The translations under genes and the position numbers were made by a program. Under the pieces are notes generated by a model that was given only the letters and a program-made list of their open reading frames with translations, had not been told where the DNA came from and did no database searches. Positions 35,770 to 43,504 of a stretch of DNA of 64,000 bases are shown piece after piece; within the stretch, counting starts at the first letter, position 1, and each line of letters begins with the position of its first letter. Source of the DNA: Paraburkholderia caledonica NBRC 102488 (GTDB lineage: Bacteria > Pseudomonadota > Gammaproteobacteria > Burkholderiales > Burkholderiaceae); contig NZ_BAYE01000009.1 of the NCBI RefSeq assembly GCF_000685095.1, positions 186,001 to 250,000 of the forward strand. Direction: 5' to 3'.

Positions 35770-37149
35770 ATGCTCGCCGACGTACGGAAAATCGCCGGGC
35801 TCGCGTGGCCGGTGCTGATCGGTCAACTGGCTATCATCGCCTTCGGCGTGATCGACACGGCCATGGTCGGCCGTTACTCGGCTGTCGATCTCGCGGCGCT
35901 AGGCCTCGGCTCGTCGATTTACATCTCCGTCTACATCGGCTTGACCGGTATTCTCACCGCGCTGCAACCGATCACCGCGCAACTATTCGGCGCACGCCGC
36001 TACCAGGAGATCGGCGAGGAAGTCCGGCAATCGCTGTGGCTCGCACTGGCGCTCACGGTCATCGGCTTCCTGATTTTGTTCTTTCCCGGCCATCTGCTGC
36101 ATCTCGCGCGCGTGCCCGATGCGCTGCACGAGCGCACGGTGTCGTATCTGCGAATACTCGCATTTGGCCTGCCTGCCGGCCTCGTGTTTCGCGTCTACGG
36201 TTCGATCAGCAATGCAGTGGGCAAGCCGCGACTCGTGATGATCCTCCAGATCGGCGCGCTGTTGCTAAAGGTGCCGCTCAATACGTGGTTCATTTTCGGC
36301 GGCCTCGGCGTGCCGGCGCTCGGCGGCCCCGGTTGCGCGCTTGCCAGCACCTTGATCAACTGGGGGCTCGCGCTCGTCGGCATGTTGCTGCTCACCCGTG
36401 TCGACGTCTTCACGCCGTTCGCGATCTTCGAGCGCTTCTGCTGGCCCGTCTGGCGGCGCCAGGCCGCGCAGCTGCGGCTGGGCATTCCGATGGGACTGTC
36501 GTATCTGATCGAAGTCACGTCGTACACCTTCATGGCGCTCTTCATAGCGCGTTTCGGCACGACGACGCTCGCCGGGCACCAGATCGCCGGCAACATCGGC
36601 GCGGTGTTGTACATGACGCCGCTGTCGATCGGCATTGCTTCGTCGACCTTGGTGGCTCAGGCGCTCGGCGCGCACCGCCCGGAGGCCGCGCGCACGTTGT
36701 CGCGCCACGGAATCATGATGGCGGTCGCCCTCGCCTGCTGTTACGGCGCAGTGCTGCTCGTGCTGCGACCCTACGTGATCAAAGGCTATACGCCGAACGC
36801 ACAAGTCGTGGCAGCGGCGCTGCCGCTCGTGCTGATCGTCGTCTGCTATCACCTGTTCGACGCGCTGCAGATCACCACCGCGTTCGTGTTGCGCGCGTAC
36901 AAGGTTGCCGTCGTGCCGACCGCAATCTACGCTGTCGCGCTGTGGGGCGTGGGTCTCGGCGGCGGTTATCTGCTCGGCTTCAATGTGACCGGCGCGATCC
37001 CGCCCTGGCTGACGGGGGCGCGCGGCTTCTGGGTCGCGAATACGGCGAGTCTTGCGATCGCGGGCATCGGCTTGCTGCTTTACTGGCGCGTGGTCAGCAA
37101 ACGGCATGTGCGCGCGGGCGCGACGCTTCGACACGAAGCGGCTGATTGA
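35770..37149 (+). CDS. MATE family efflux transporter
   Basis: This 459-residue antiporter has 12 predicted helices. The N-terminal half begins KIAGLAWPVLIGQLAIIAFG and VIDTAMVGRYSAVDLAALGL, the MATE signature. The C-terminal half has an internal repeat beginning LGIPMGLSYLIEVTSYTF. Members export drugs or cationic dyes in exchange for Na+ or H+. It follows the glycosyltransferase gene after 2 bases, suggesting it exports or handles a product of the same process, but this is only inference. Confidence 0.92.
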   Translation: MLADVRKIAGLAWPVLIGQLAIIAFGVIDTAMVGRYSAVDLAALGLGSSIYISVYIGLTGILTALQPITAQLFGARRYQEIGEEVRQSLWLALALTVIGFLILFFPGHLLHLARVPDALHERTVSYLRILAFGLPAGLVFRVYGSISNAVGKPRLVMILQIGALLLKVPLNTWFIFGGLGVPALGGPGCALASTLINWGLALVGMLLLTRVDVFTPFAIFERFCWPVWRRQAAQLRLGIPMGLSYLIEVTSYTFMALFIARFGTTTLAGHQIAGNIGAVLYMTPLSIGIASSTLVAQALGAHRPEAARTLSRHGIMMAVALACCYGAVLLVLRPYVIKGYTPNAQVVAAALPLVLIVVCYHLFDALQITTAFVLRAYKVAVVPTAIYAVALWGVGLGGGYLLGFNVTGAIPPWLTGARGFWVANTASLAIAGIGLLLYWRVVSKRHVRAGATLRHEAAD

Positions 37150-37272
37150 GGGCGACGTTGGCGACATCGCCACTTGCCTCCGACAGTCACCCGCAACCAA
37201 CCCGCGCAATTCCTGTCTGCGCAAACCGCGAGCTTTAGCGGTGCGCGTCGCTCCTCTGCCCGTTACGCATGC

Positions 37273-37710
37273 TCACCCTGCCTGCGTCAGGTTCTCTGCC
37301 CGCTCCGGCCGCACCTCTGGCAACCCCTGATCCTGGCGCTCGAAAACCTCGCGCGCGGCGAACAGCGCGTTCAATGCCGCCGGGAACCCAGCATACAAGG
37401 CCATCTGCATGAACACCTCGACGATTTCCTCGCGCGTGCAGCCGACGTTCAACGCCGCTTCGATATGCACCTTCAGCTGCGGTTGCGCACAGCCGAGCGT
37501 CGCGAGCGACGCGATGGTGGCAATCTCCCGCGCGCGCAGATCGAGTTGCGGACGGCTGTAAATATCGCCGAAGCCGAATTCGATCAACAGTCGCGCGAAA
37601 TCCGGCGCAATCGGTGCAAGCGCGGCGATCACCTGCTCGCCGGCAGAACCGTCGATTTCCCTCAGTTTGTTCCAGCCTTGCGTGTAGCGCTCGTTTTGCG
37701 CGTAGTCCAT
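37273..37710 (-). CDS. Carboxymuconolactone decarboxylase family protein
   Basis: This 145-residue protein has the CMD/AhpD-like core (ARLLIEFGFGDIYSRPQLDL, then REIATIASLATLGCAQPQLK) and the following helices VHIEAALNVGCTREEIVEVF. Gamma-carboxymuconolactone decarboxylases have similar length, but so do unrelated AhpD-like proteins. The ATG at 37710 has AAGGA upstream. Its first 49 bases overlap the end of the MerR gene at 37662-38162, so the two are translated from one message. Confidence 0.88.
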   Translation of the reverse strand: MDYAQNERYTQGWNKLREIDGSAGEQVIAALAPIAPDFARLLIEFGFGDIYSRPQLDLRAREIATIASLATLGCAQPQLKVHIEAALNVGCTREEIVEVFMQMALYAGFPAALNALFAAREVFERQDQGLPEVRPERAENLTQAG

Positions 37711-38162
37711 GGTGAGTCCTTTTCCGAGTGTGAGAACGATGACGTGTCGTCGATCCGTCGTGACTGACTATCCGCTGCCGACGTCTGGCCGGCTGCCTCG
37801 CCTTCGTAATACGCAATCTTGTCGACAATTGCGCCAAGGTTGGCCTGCAAGTCGGTAATCCGCGCCAGAACCGCCTCGCGATGCGCTACCAAAAGATCGC
37901 GGCGCGCACCGAACGTTTGCTGACCCTCGGCACGCAGCGCCGCGAAGGCCTGCATGCCGGCGATCGGCATGCCGGTGGCTTTGAGGCGCATTAAAAACCG
38001 CAGCCAGTCGAGGTCGGCCGGCGAATACAGGCGATGCCCCGCCTGCGTGCGGCCAACCGCGCGAATCAGCCCGGCCTGCTCGTAATAGCGCAGCGTATGC
38101 GTGGAGACGCCGATGGTGTCAGCGACCTGCCCGATGGTGAGTGCGTTCGACGTGTTCGACAT
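37662..38162 (-). CDS. MerR family transcriptional regulator
   Basis: This 166-residue MerR regulator has the N-terminal winged helix-turn-helix (GQVADTIGVSTHTLRYYEQA, then AGHRLYSPADLDWLRFLMRL) and a dimerisation coiled coil. It lacks metal-ligand cysteines and probably senses an organic compound. The ATG at 38162 sits directly downstream of a textbook MerR promoter (38173-38203), leaving almost no untranslated leader. The CMD gene overlaps by 49 bp downstream and is its likely target, as in many MerR-oxidoreductase pairs. Confidence 0.88.
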   Translation of the reverse strand: MSNTSNALTIGQVADTIGVSTHTLRYYEQAGLIRAVGRTQAGHRLYSPADLDWLRFLMRLKATGMPIAGMQAFAALRAEGQQTFGARRDLLVAHREAVLARITDLQANLGAIVDKIAYYEGEAAGQTSAADSQSRRIDDTSSFSHSEKDSPWTTRKTSATRKAGTN

Positions 38163-38172
38163 GACAGGACTC

Positions 38173-38203
38173 AGGTTAGGACTTCGAGTGCACTCTAAGT
38201 CAA
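38173..38203 (-). promoter_or_regulatory. MerR-type promoter with 19-bp spacer and dyad operator
   Basis: On the minus strand TTGACT (-35, 38203-38198) and TAACCT (-10, 38178-38173) are 19 bases apart, the long spacing typical of MerR promoters. The spacer and flanks hold a 20-bp dyad, 38181-38200 (ACTTCGAGTG/CACTCTAAGT). Transcription would start near 38166, about 4 bases before the ATG at 38162. Confidence 0.8.
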
Positions 38204-38335
38204 GTGCGTCGCGCTGTCATTCTCACGCGACCTCGCAGCTCAGCCGGCGATGCAATGCGATTCGATCGCGATTCGATGCGAGCAATCCGGCTCACAACCG
38301 CCTTCTTGCCAGGCAAAAGGTTTAAAGATTGTTCA

Positions 38336-38376
38336 CGACGATTTACTTGCCGTTGATCGGCCGGTATAAATCGTCG
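38336..38376 (+). promoter_or_regulatory. Promoter of the HhH gene inside a 10-bp perfect inverted repeat
   Basis: TTTACT (38342-38347) and TATAAA (38365-38370), 17 bases apart, form a sigma70 promoter. The inverted repeat CGACGATTTA (38336-38345) and TAAATCGTCG (38367-38376) overlaps both hexamers. Arm centres are 31 bp apart, about three helical turns. Transcription would start near 38377. Confidence 0.65.
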
Positions 38377-38484
38377 GCGGTCGCCAATAAGCGCGCGCGT
38401 TTGTCCTATGCTTAAGCGCAGCGCCCGCTGACACATTGCGTCGTCCGTTCCCGGCTAACTTTTGCCCTCAATGGAGTACCTGCC

Positions 38485-39108
38485 ATGCTGAAAAAGCTCG
38501 TGATGCTGTGCGTTGCCCTGATGGTGTCGCTGTCGGCGGGATACGCGTCCGCTGTCGAAGTGAATTCCGCCGATCAGGCCGCACTCGAATCGGTGAAGGG
38601 CATTGGGCCCGTGCATGCAAAGGCGATCATCGAAGAACGCACGAAGAACGGGCCGTTCAAGGACGCCGACGATCTGGCCACGCGCGTCAAAGGCATTGGC
38701 AGCAAGTCGATCGTAAATCTCGAAGCGGCGGGCTTGACGATCAACGGCTCGTCTACGCCGCCAACGGGCGCGAAACCCGCGACGAAGTCCACGGCGACGA
38801 AGACCGCGCCAGCGGCCAACACGTCAGCAACCGCGGCCACTACTGCAACGACGGCAACGACGACCGCAACTCCGGCCGCGCCAGCGGACGCTTCAGGCGC
38901 AAAAGCTTCGAAGTCTTCGAAGAAGAAGGCTAAGGCCGCAGCCTCTGACGCGACAGCGGCATCCGCGCCGTCGGCCACTGCCACTGCACCCGCAGCACCC
39001 GCCGCGGCAGCCAGTTCACCTGCCGACGCATCTGGCGCAAAGGCGTCGAAGAAGGAAGCGAAGAAGAGCAAGGCCGCATCGGCAGCGGCGGCTTCGGGCG
39101 GCGCATAG
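38485..39108 (+). CDS. Helix-hairpin-helix DNA-binding protein (ComEA-like) with histone-H1-like tail
   Basis: This 207-residue secreted protein has a signal peptide (MLKKLVMLCVALMVSLSAGY, cleaved near ASA-VEV). A ComEA-type domain follows with two helix-hairpin-helix motifs (SVKGIGPVHAKAIIEERTKN and TRVKGIGSKSIVNLEAAGL). Residues from about 90 onward form an Ala/Thr/Lys/Ser tail with the unit PADASGAKASK twice, about 65 residues apart. ComEA domains bind DNA in transformation; the tail may extend DNA contact. GGAG precedes the ATG. Its promoter is within the dyad at 38336. Confidence 0.85.
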   Translation: MLKKLVMLCVALMVSLSAGYASAVEVNSADQAALESVKGIGPVHAKAIIEERTKNGPFKDADDLATRVKGIGSKSIVNLEAAGLTINGSSTPPTGAKPATKSTATKTAPAANTSATAATTATTATTTATPAAPADASGAKASKSSKKKAKAAASDATAASAPSATATAPAAPAAAASSPADASGAKASKKEAKKSKAASAAAASGGA

Positions 39109-39318
39109 AGAACCTGCGCGCAGAAATCGGATCGTAGACTGACTAAACCAGCAAGGTAGAGCGCCAGCAGCGAAGTTTCGGTGCAATCCGCGCGATCCGC
39201 GTGTGACGAGCATGCCGCGCCTGCCGGCAATGCGCCTGCCTTCCCCGACGCCGCGCAGCCGCGCGGCGCGTCACCCGCCGACCCGTCATCGACGTGTCGG
39301 CATTCAAGAGAGACCGTC

Positions 39319-39747
39319 ATGAGCCTACTCGACACCCTCGGTTCCCTGGTTGGCAAATCGCCCGAAGGCGGCGGCCAGCAAGCGCTGATCGCCGCCGCAC
39401 TCGAATTCGTCAATAGCCAGCCGGGCGGCCTGAACGGCCTGATCCAGCGCTTCCAGGAGAAGGGCCTCGGCGACGTCGTATCGTCGTGGGTCAGCAACGG
39501 CGAGAACCAGCCGATTGCAGCCGATGCTTTGCACAGCGTGCTCGGATCCGAAGCCGTCACCGGACTTGCCGCCAAAGCCGGCGTGCAACCGGATCAGGTC
39601 ACCGGCCTGCTCTCGCAGATCCTGCCCCACGTGGTCAACGCCGCGACGCCAGACGGCGAAGTGCCGGCCGAAGGCAAGCTGAACGCGACCACCGTGCTTG
39701 GCGCGCTCGGCGGCCTGTCCGCGCTGTTCGGCAAGGGCACTGCGTAA
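39319..39747 (+). CDS. YidB-like protein (DUF937)
   Basis: This 142-residue protein starts MSLLDTLGSLVGKSPEGGGQ, then ALEFVNSQPGGLNGLIQRFQ and GLGDVVSSWVSNGENQPIAA, the YidB/DUF937 pattern. It has no signal peptide and no catalytic motif; the function is unknown. The ATG at 39319 fits the family start and has AGAGAG upstream. The 210 bp between the HhH gene and this gene hold no supported feature. It overlaps a small tandem repeat at its stop. Confidence 0.88.
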   Translation: MSLLDTLGSLVGKSPEGGGQQALIAAALEFVNSQPGGLNGLIQRFQEKGLGDVVSSWVSNGENQPIAADALHSVLGSEAVTGLAAKAGVQPDQVTGLLSQILPHVVNAATPDGEVPAEGKLNATTVLGALGGLSALFGKGTA

Positions 39748-39774
39748 AGGCATTGCGTAAAGGCACTGCGTAAG
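39736..39774. repeat. Three 13-bp tandem repeats over the YidB stop
   Basis: GGCACTGCGTAAA, GGCATTGCGTAAA and GGCACTGCGTAAG are consecutive at 39736-39748, 39749-39761 and 39762-39774. The first copy contains the TAA stop of the YidB-like gene. Confidence 0.8.
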
Positions 39775-39824
39775 CGCGCTGATCGACGCAAGCACTACCT
39801 TGCCTGTCCATTGAGCAGGCAAAA

Positions 39825-39861
39825 AAAAGCGGCAACGAAGGTGACTTCGTTGCCGCTTTTT
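39825..39861. terminator. Bidirectional intrinsic terminator (YidB / clpB)
   Basis: AAAAGCGGCAACGAAG and CTTCGTTGCCGCTTTT form a 16-bp perfect stem with a GTGA loop. T-runs occur on both strands, eight Ts on the clpB side. It lies between the convergent YidB-like gene and clpB. Confidence 0.93.
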
Positions 39862-39968
39862 CATGTGCGAAGCTAGCGTGACACGTCGCTCGGCGTAGCG
39901 GGCTTCAAATCACATAATGCGTGGGCCAACGCGCCGCATTAATACGACGCGCGAACACACGACATCGA

Positions 39969-42566
39969 TTAGTGCACCACTCGCTCGAACACCAGGTTGC
40001 CATCTTCCAGTTCGACCGGAATGACGTCCTTCGGACCGAACTTGCCAGCCAGAATCAGCTTGGCGACCGGGTTCTCGATCTCCTGCTGGATTGCGCGCTT
40101 CAACGGCCGCGCGCCGAACAGCGGATCATAGCCGACCTTGCCGACGTGCTCCAGCGCCTCGTCCGACACCACCAGTTGCATGTCGAGCTTGGCGAGTCGC
40201 TCGTGCAGACGCTGCAGCTGGATTCGCGCGATGGACTGCACGTTCGAACGATCGAGCGCATGGAACACCACGACGTCGTCGATACGGTTCAGGAACTCGG
40301 GGCGGAAGTGCAGCTTCACCTCTTCCCACACCGCGTCTTTCACCGCTTCCTGCGGTTCGCCGACCATCGCCTGAATGACCTGCGAACCGAGGTTCGACGT
40401 CATCACGATCACCGTGTTCTTGAAGTCCACGGTACGGCCCTGGCCATCGGTCATGCGGCCGTCGTCGAGCACCTGCAGCAGCACGTTGAACACGTCCGGA
40501 TGCGCTTTCTCGATTTCGTCGAGCAGAATCACGCTATACGGCTTGCGGCGCACGGCCTCCGTCAGATAACCGCCCTCTTCGTAGCCCACATATCCGGGCG
40601 GCGCGCCGATTAAACGCGCGACGCTGTGCTTCTCCATGAATTCACTCATGTCGATGCGGATCAAGTGATCTTCCGAATCGAACAGGAACGCCGCCAGCGC
40701 CTTGCACAACTCGGTCTTACCTACGCCGGTCGGCCCGAGGAACAGGAACGAACCGTACGGACGGTTAGGATCCGACAGCCCCGCGCGCGAGCGGCGGATC
40801 GCATCGGCCACCGCGCTGATCGCCTCGTCCTGACCGATTACCCGCTCATGCAGCTTGTCTTCGATCTGCAGCAGCTTCTCACGCTCGCCCTGCATCATCC
40901 GCGAAACCGGAATACCGGTAGAGCGCGACACGACTTCCGCGATTTCCTCCGCGCCGACCTGCGTGCGCAACAGACGCGGACGCGTAGGATTGTTCTGCTC
41001 CTTCGCTTCGGCCTGGGTGACTTCCTTCAACTGCGCCTCGAGGCCCGGCAGTTTGCCGTATTGCAATTCCGCGACCTTTTCCAGCTTGCCTTCACGCTGC
41101 AAGCGCGTGATTTCCGCGCGCGTCTTGTCGATCTCTTCCTTCAGTTGCGCGCTGCCCTGCACCGCTGCCTTTTCCGCAGTCCAGATTTCTTCGAGGTCCG
41201 AATATTCGCGATCGAGCCGCTCGATTTCTTCCTCGATCAGTTGCAGACGCTTTTGCGACGCTTCGTCCTTCTCCTTCTTGACGGCTTCGCGTTCGATCTT
41301 CAGCTGGATCAAGCGACGGTCGAGCCGGTCCATCTCTTCGGGCTTCGAGTCGATTTCCATCTTGATCTTCGACGCCGCTTCGTCGATCAGGTCGATTGCC
41401 TTGTCCGGCAGGAAACGATCGGTGATGTAGCGATGCGACAGTTCCGCCGCCGCGACAATGGCCGGGTCGGTGATGTCCACGCCATGGTGCAGCTCGTACT
41501 TCTCCTGCAAGCCGCGCAGAATCGCGATCGTGGCTTCGACCGTCGGCTCGTCGACGAGCACCTTCTGGAAGCGGCGTTCGAGCGCCGCATCCTTTTCGAT
41601 GTACTTGCGATATTCGTCGAGCGTGGTCGCGCCGACGCAATGCAGTTCGCCGCGCGAGAGCGCCGGCTTCAGCATGTTGCCCGCGTCCATCGCGCCTTCG
41701 GCCTTGCCCGCGCCGACCATCGTGTGAATTTCGTCGATAAATACGATGGTTTGCCCTTCGTCTTTCGCGATGTCGTTCAGCACAGCCTTCAGGCGCTCTT
41801 CGAATTCGCCGCGATATTTCGCGCCCGCCAGCAATGCAGCCATGTCGAGCGACAGCACCCGCTTGCCCTTGAGCGTTTCGGGCACTTCGCCGTTGACGAT
41901 CCGCTGCGCGAGCCCTTCGACGATCGCCGTCTTGCCCACGCCCGGCTCGCCGATCAGCACCGGATTGTTCTTCGTGCGACGTTGCAGAATCTGAATGGAC
42001 CGGCGGATTTCGTCGTCACGGCCGATCACCGGGTCGAGCTTGCCGGCGCGCGCGCGCTCGGTCAGGTCGACCGTGTACTTCTTCAGCGCCTCGCGCTGGC
42101 TTTCGGCGTCCTGGCTGTGCACTTGCGAGCCGCCACGCACAGCGGCAATCGCGCTTTCGAGCGACTTGCGCGACAAGCCATGCTGGCGCGCGAGGCGGCC
42201 GGCTTCGCCCTTGTCGTCCGCGATCGCGAGCAGGAACATTTCGCTTGCGATGAACGTGTCGTTGAGCTTTTGCGCTTCCTTGTCGGCCTGATTCAGCAGT
42301 CCCGTGAGTTCGCGGCCGATCTGCACGTTGCCGTCCGTGCCTTGCACTTGCGGCAAACGCGTGATGGCGTCGTCGAGCGCGGTTTGCAGCGCCTGAACAT
42401 GCACGCCTGCGCGCGAAAGCAGCGAGCGGGCGGAGCCGTCCTGCTGCGCGACCAACGCCGCCAGGACATGAACGGGTTCGATGTATTGATTGTCATGGCC
42501 GACCGCGAGACTCTGCGCGTCCGCCAGCGCTTCCTGGAATTTAGTGGTGAGTTTGTCGATTCTCAT
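39969..42566 (-). CDS. clpB: ATP-dependent chaperone ClpB
   Basis: ClpB is the AAA+ disaggregase that works with DnaK. The 865-residue protein has the N-terminal domain (residues 1-145), nucleotide domain 1 with Walker A IGEPGVGKTAIVEG, a long middle coiled coil (about 395-530) and nucleotide domain 2 with Walker A GPTGVGKTELCKAL and KHSVARLIGAPPGYVGYEEG. No domain is missing. A heat-shock sigma32 promoter lies just upstream (42594-42622), and a strong terminator lies downstream. Expression should rise under heat or proteotoxic stress. Confidence 0.97.
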   Translation of the reverse strand: MRIDKLTTKFQEALADAQSLAVGHDNQYIEPVHVLAALVAQQDGSARSLLSRAGVHVQALQTALDDAITRLPQVQGTDGNVQIGRELTGLLNQADKEAQKLNDTFIASEMFLLAIADDKGEAGRLARQHGLSRKSLESAIAAVRGGSQVHSQDAESQREALKKYTVDLTERARAGKLDPVIGRDDEIRRSIQILQRRTKNNPVLIGEPGVGKTAIVEGLAQRIVNGEVPETLKGKRVLSLDMAALLAGAKYRGEFEERLKAVLNDIAKDEGQTIVFIDEIHTMVGAGKAEGAMDAGNMLKPALSRGELHCVGATTLDEYRKYIEKDAALERRFQKVLVDEPTVEATIAILRGLQEKYELHHGVDITDPAIVAAAELSHRYITDRFLPDKAIDLIDEAASKIKMEIDSKPEEMDRLDRRLIQLKIEREAVKKEKDEASQKRLQLIEEEIERLDREYSDLEEIWTAEKAAVQGSAQLKEEIDKTRAEITRLQREGKLEKVAELQYGKLPGLEAQLKEVTQAEAKEQNNPTRPRLLRTQVGAEEIAEVVSRSTGIPVSRMMQGEREKLLQIEDKLHERVIGQDEAISAVADAIRRSRAGLSDPNRPYGSFLFLGPTGVGKTELCKALAAFLFDSEDHLIRIDMSEFMEKHSVARLIGAPPGYVGYEEGGYLTEAVRRKPYSVILLDEIEKAHPDVFNVLLQVLDDGRMTDGQGRTVDFKNTVIVMTSNLGSQVIQAMVGEPQEAVKDAVWEEVKLHFRPEFLNRIDDVVVFHALDRSNVQSIARIQLQRLHERLAKLDMQLVVSDEALEHVGKVGYDPLFGARPLKRAIQQEIENPVAKLILAGKFGPKDVIPVELEDGNLVFERVVH

Positions 42567-42593
42567 GCGAGACCTCCAATTTCGATTACCACT

Positions 42594-42622
42594 AAAATGA
42601 GGCGTTTTATTCAGGTTTCAAG
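42594..42622 (-). promoter_or_regulatory. Sigma32 heat-shock promoter of clpB
   Basis: On the minus strand CTTGAAA (-35, 42622-42616) and CTCATTTT (-10, 42601-42594) are 14 bases apart. Both hexamers and the spacing fit the RpoH consensus. The transcript would begin near 42587, about 20 bases before the ATG, with GGAGG upstream of the ATG. Confidence 0.8.
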
Positions 42623-42697
42623 CGCTTTTTTAACGTCACGACGGAGTTTTTAACATCTCCCGCGAAGAAAATGCGCGGCCGTGTATCACAGCCGCGC

Positions 42698-43207
42698 TCA
42701 GGAAATCGGTACGGGCTTGTCGCTCGCCGCCATGACAGGCGCCAACGGCACGACCGGAATGACCGTGCGAATGCCGAGCAGCGCCGCCAGCGGACCTTGG
42801 GGACCCGCCACTTCGTCGATCGTATGGCGATCGAGTTCTGTGAGAAAAGCATGACGCGCCGCCTCGAGCGCGCCGCGCAGCCGGCACTGGGGCGTAATGA
42901 CGCACGGTCGGCGTTCGCCGTTCTGATCTGGCAGGCAGGCCACCAGCGCGAAGTCGCTTTCCGTTGCGCGCACGACCTCGCCGACCGTCAGCGAACGGGT
43001 TCGCCCGGCAAGCCGCAAGCCGCCGTTGCGGCCGCGCACGGTTTCCACCCAGCCGAGTTCGCTCAGCTGCTGCACCACTTTCATCAGGTGATTCTTGGAG
43101 ATGCCGTACGCCTGCGATATGTCCTGAATGGTCGATAGGCCCTCGCCCCGAACCGCGAGGTATAACAGGACGCGCAGCGAGTAGTCGGTGTAGTCGGTCA
43201 GTCTCAT
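42698..43207 (-). CDS. nsrR: Rrf2-family nitric-oxide-sensing repressor NsrR
   Basis: This 169-residue Rrf2 protein starts MRLTDYTDYSLRVLLYLAVR with a winged helix recognised as NHLMKVVQQLSELGWVETVR. Cys91, Cys102 and Cys108 (in CLPDQNGERRPCVITPQC) would bind the iron-sulfur cluster that senses nitric oxide; the spacing of the first two (10 residues between) is longer than in the E. coli protein. IscR-like and other Rrf2 members share this fold, but the sequence and neighbouring hemoglobin favour NsrR. The ATG at 43207 is fixed by the family start. Confidence 0.88.
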   Translation of the reverse strand: MRLTDYTDYSLRVLLYLAVRGEGLSTIQDISQAYGISKNHLMKVVQQLSELGWVETVRGRNGGLRLAGRTRSLTVGEVVRATESDFALVACLPDQNGERRPCVITPQCRLRGALEAARHAFLTELDRHTIDEVAGPQGPLAALLGIRTVIPVVPLAPVMAASDKPVPIS

Positions 43208-43293
43208 AGGTGCAGTATCGCAATGAGCGCAAGCCGCGATCCGTGGGATAACCGCGTCGATGCAAGGGTTGCCGGAGGCCGCAGCTTCGCCAT

Positions 43294-43316
43294 AAGATGC
43301 AGATGGCGCATATTTA
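43294..43316. promoter_or_regulatory. Candidate NsrR-type dyad
   Basis: AAGATGCAGATGGCGCATAT contains ATGC (43297-43300) and GCAT (43308-43311), 7 bases apart, in the 297-bp region between divergent nsrR and the hemoglobin gene. The known NsrR site has the halves 9 bases apart, so the match is partial. Confidence 0.3.
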
Positions 43317-43504
43317 TTATGCTGCTTGAGTAAAAGTTGGGCGTTCGCGCCCATGGTAGCGTTTTCCGCCGCGCCCAGTCGCAGGAAAAGCGCGCTTTTT
43401 TCAGTCCATTTCGGTGGAACTCGCCCTATGTCCGGCGATTCGTGCCGGTGCGTGGCGCGCTGTGGCAAGCGACGAGCCAATCGTCGCACACTTCCGGAAC
43501 TTGC

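Noticed and set aside
43294..43316. Canonical NsrR site
   Set aside because: Half-sites are 7 bases apart rather than 9, so it is kept only as a weak candidate.
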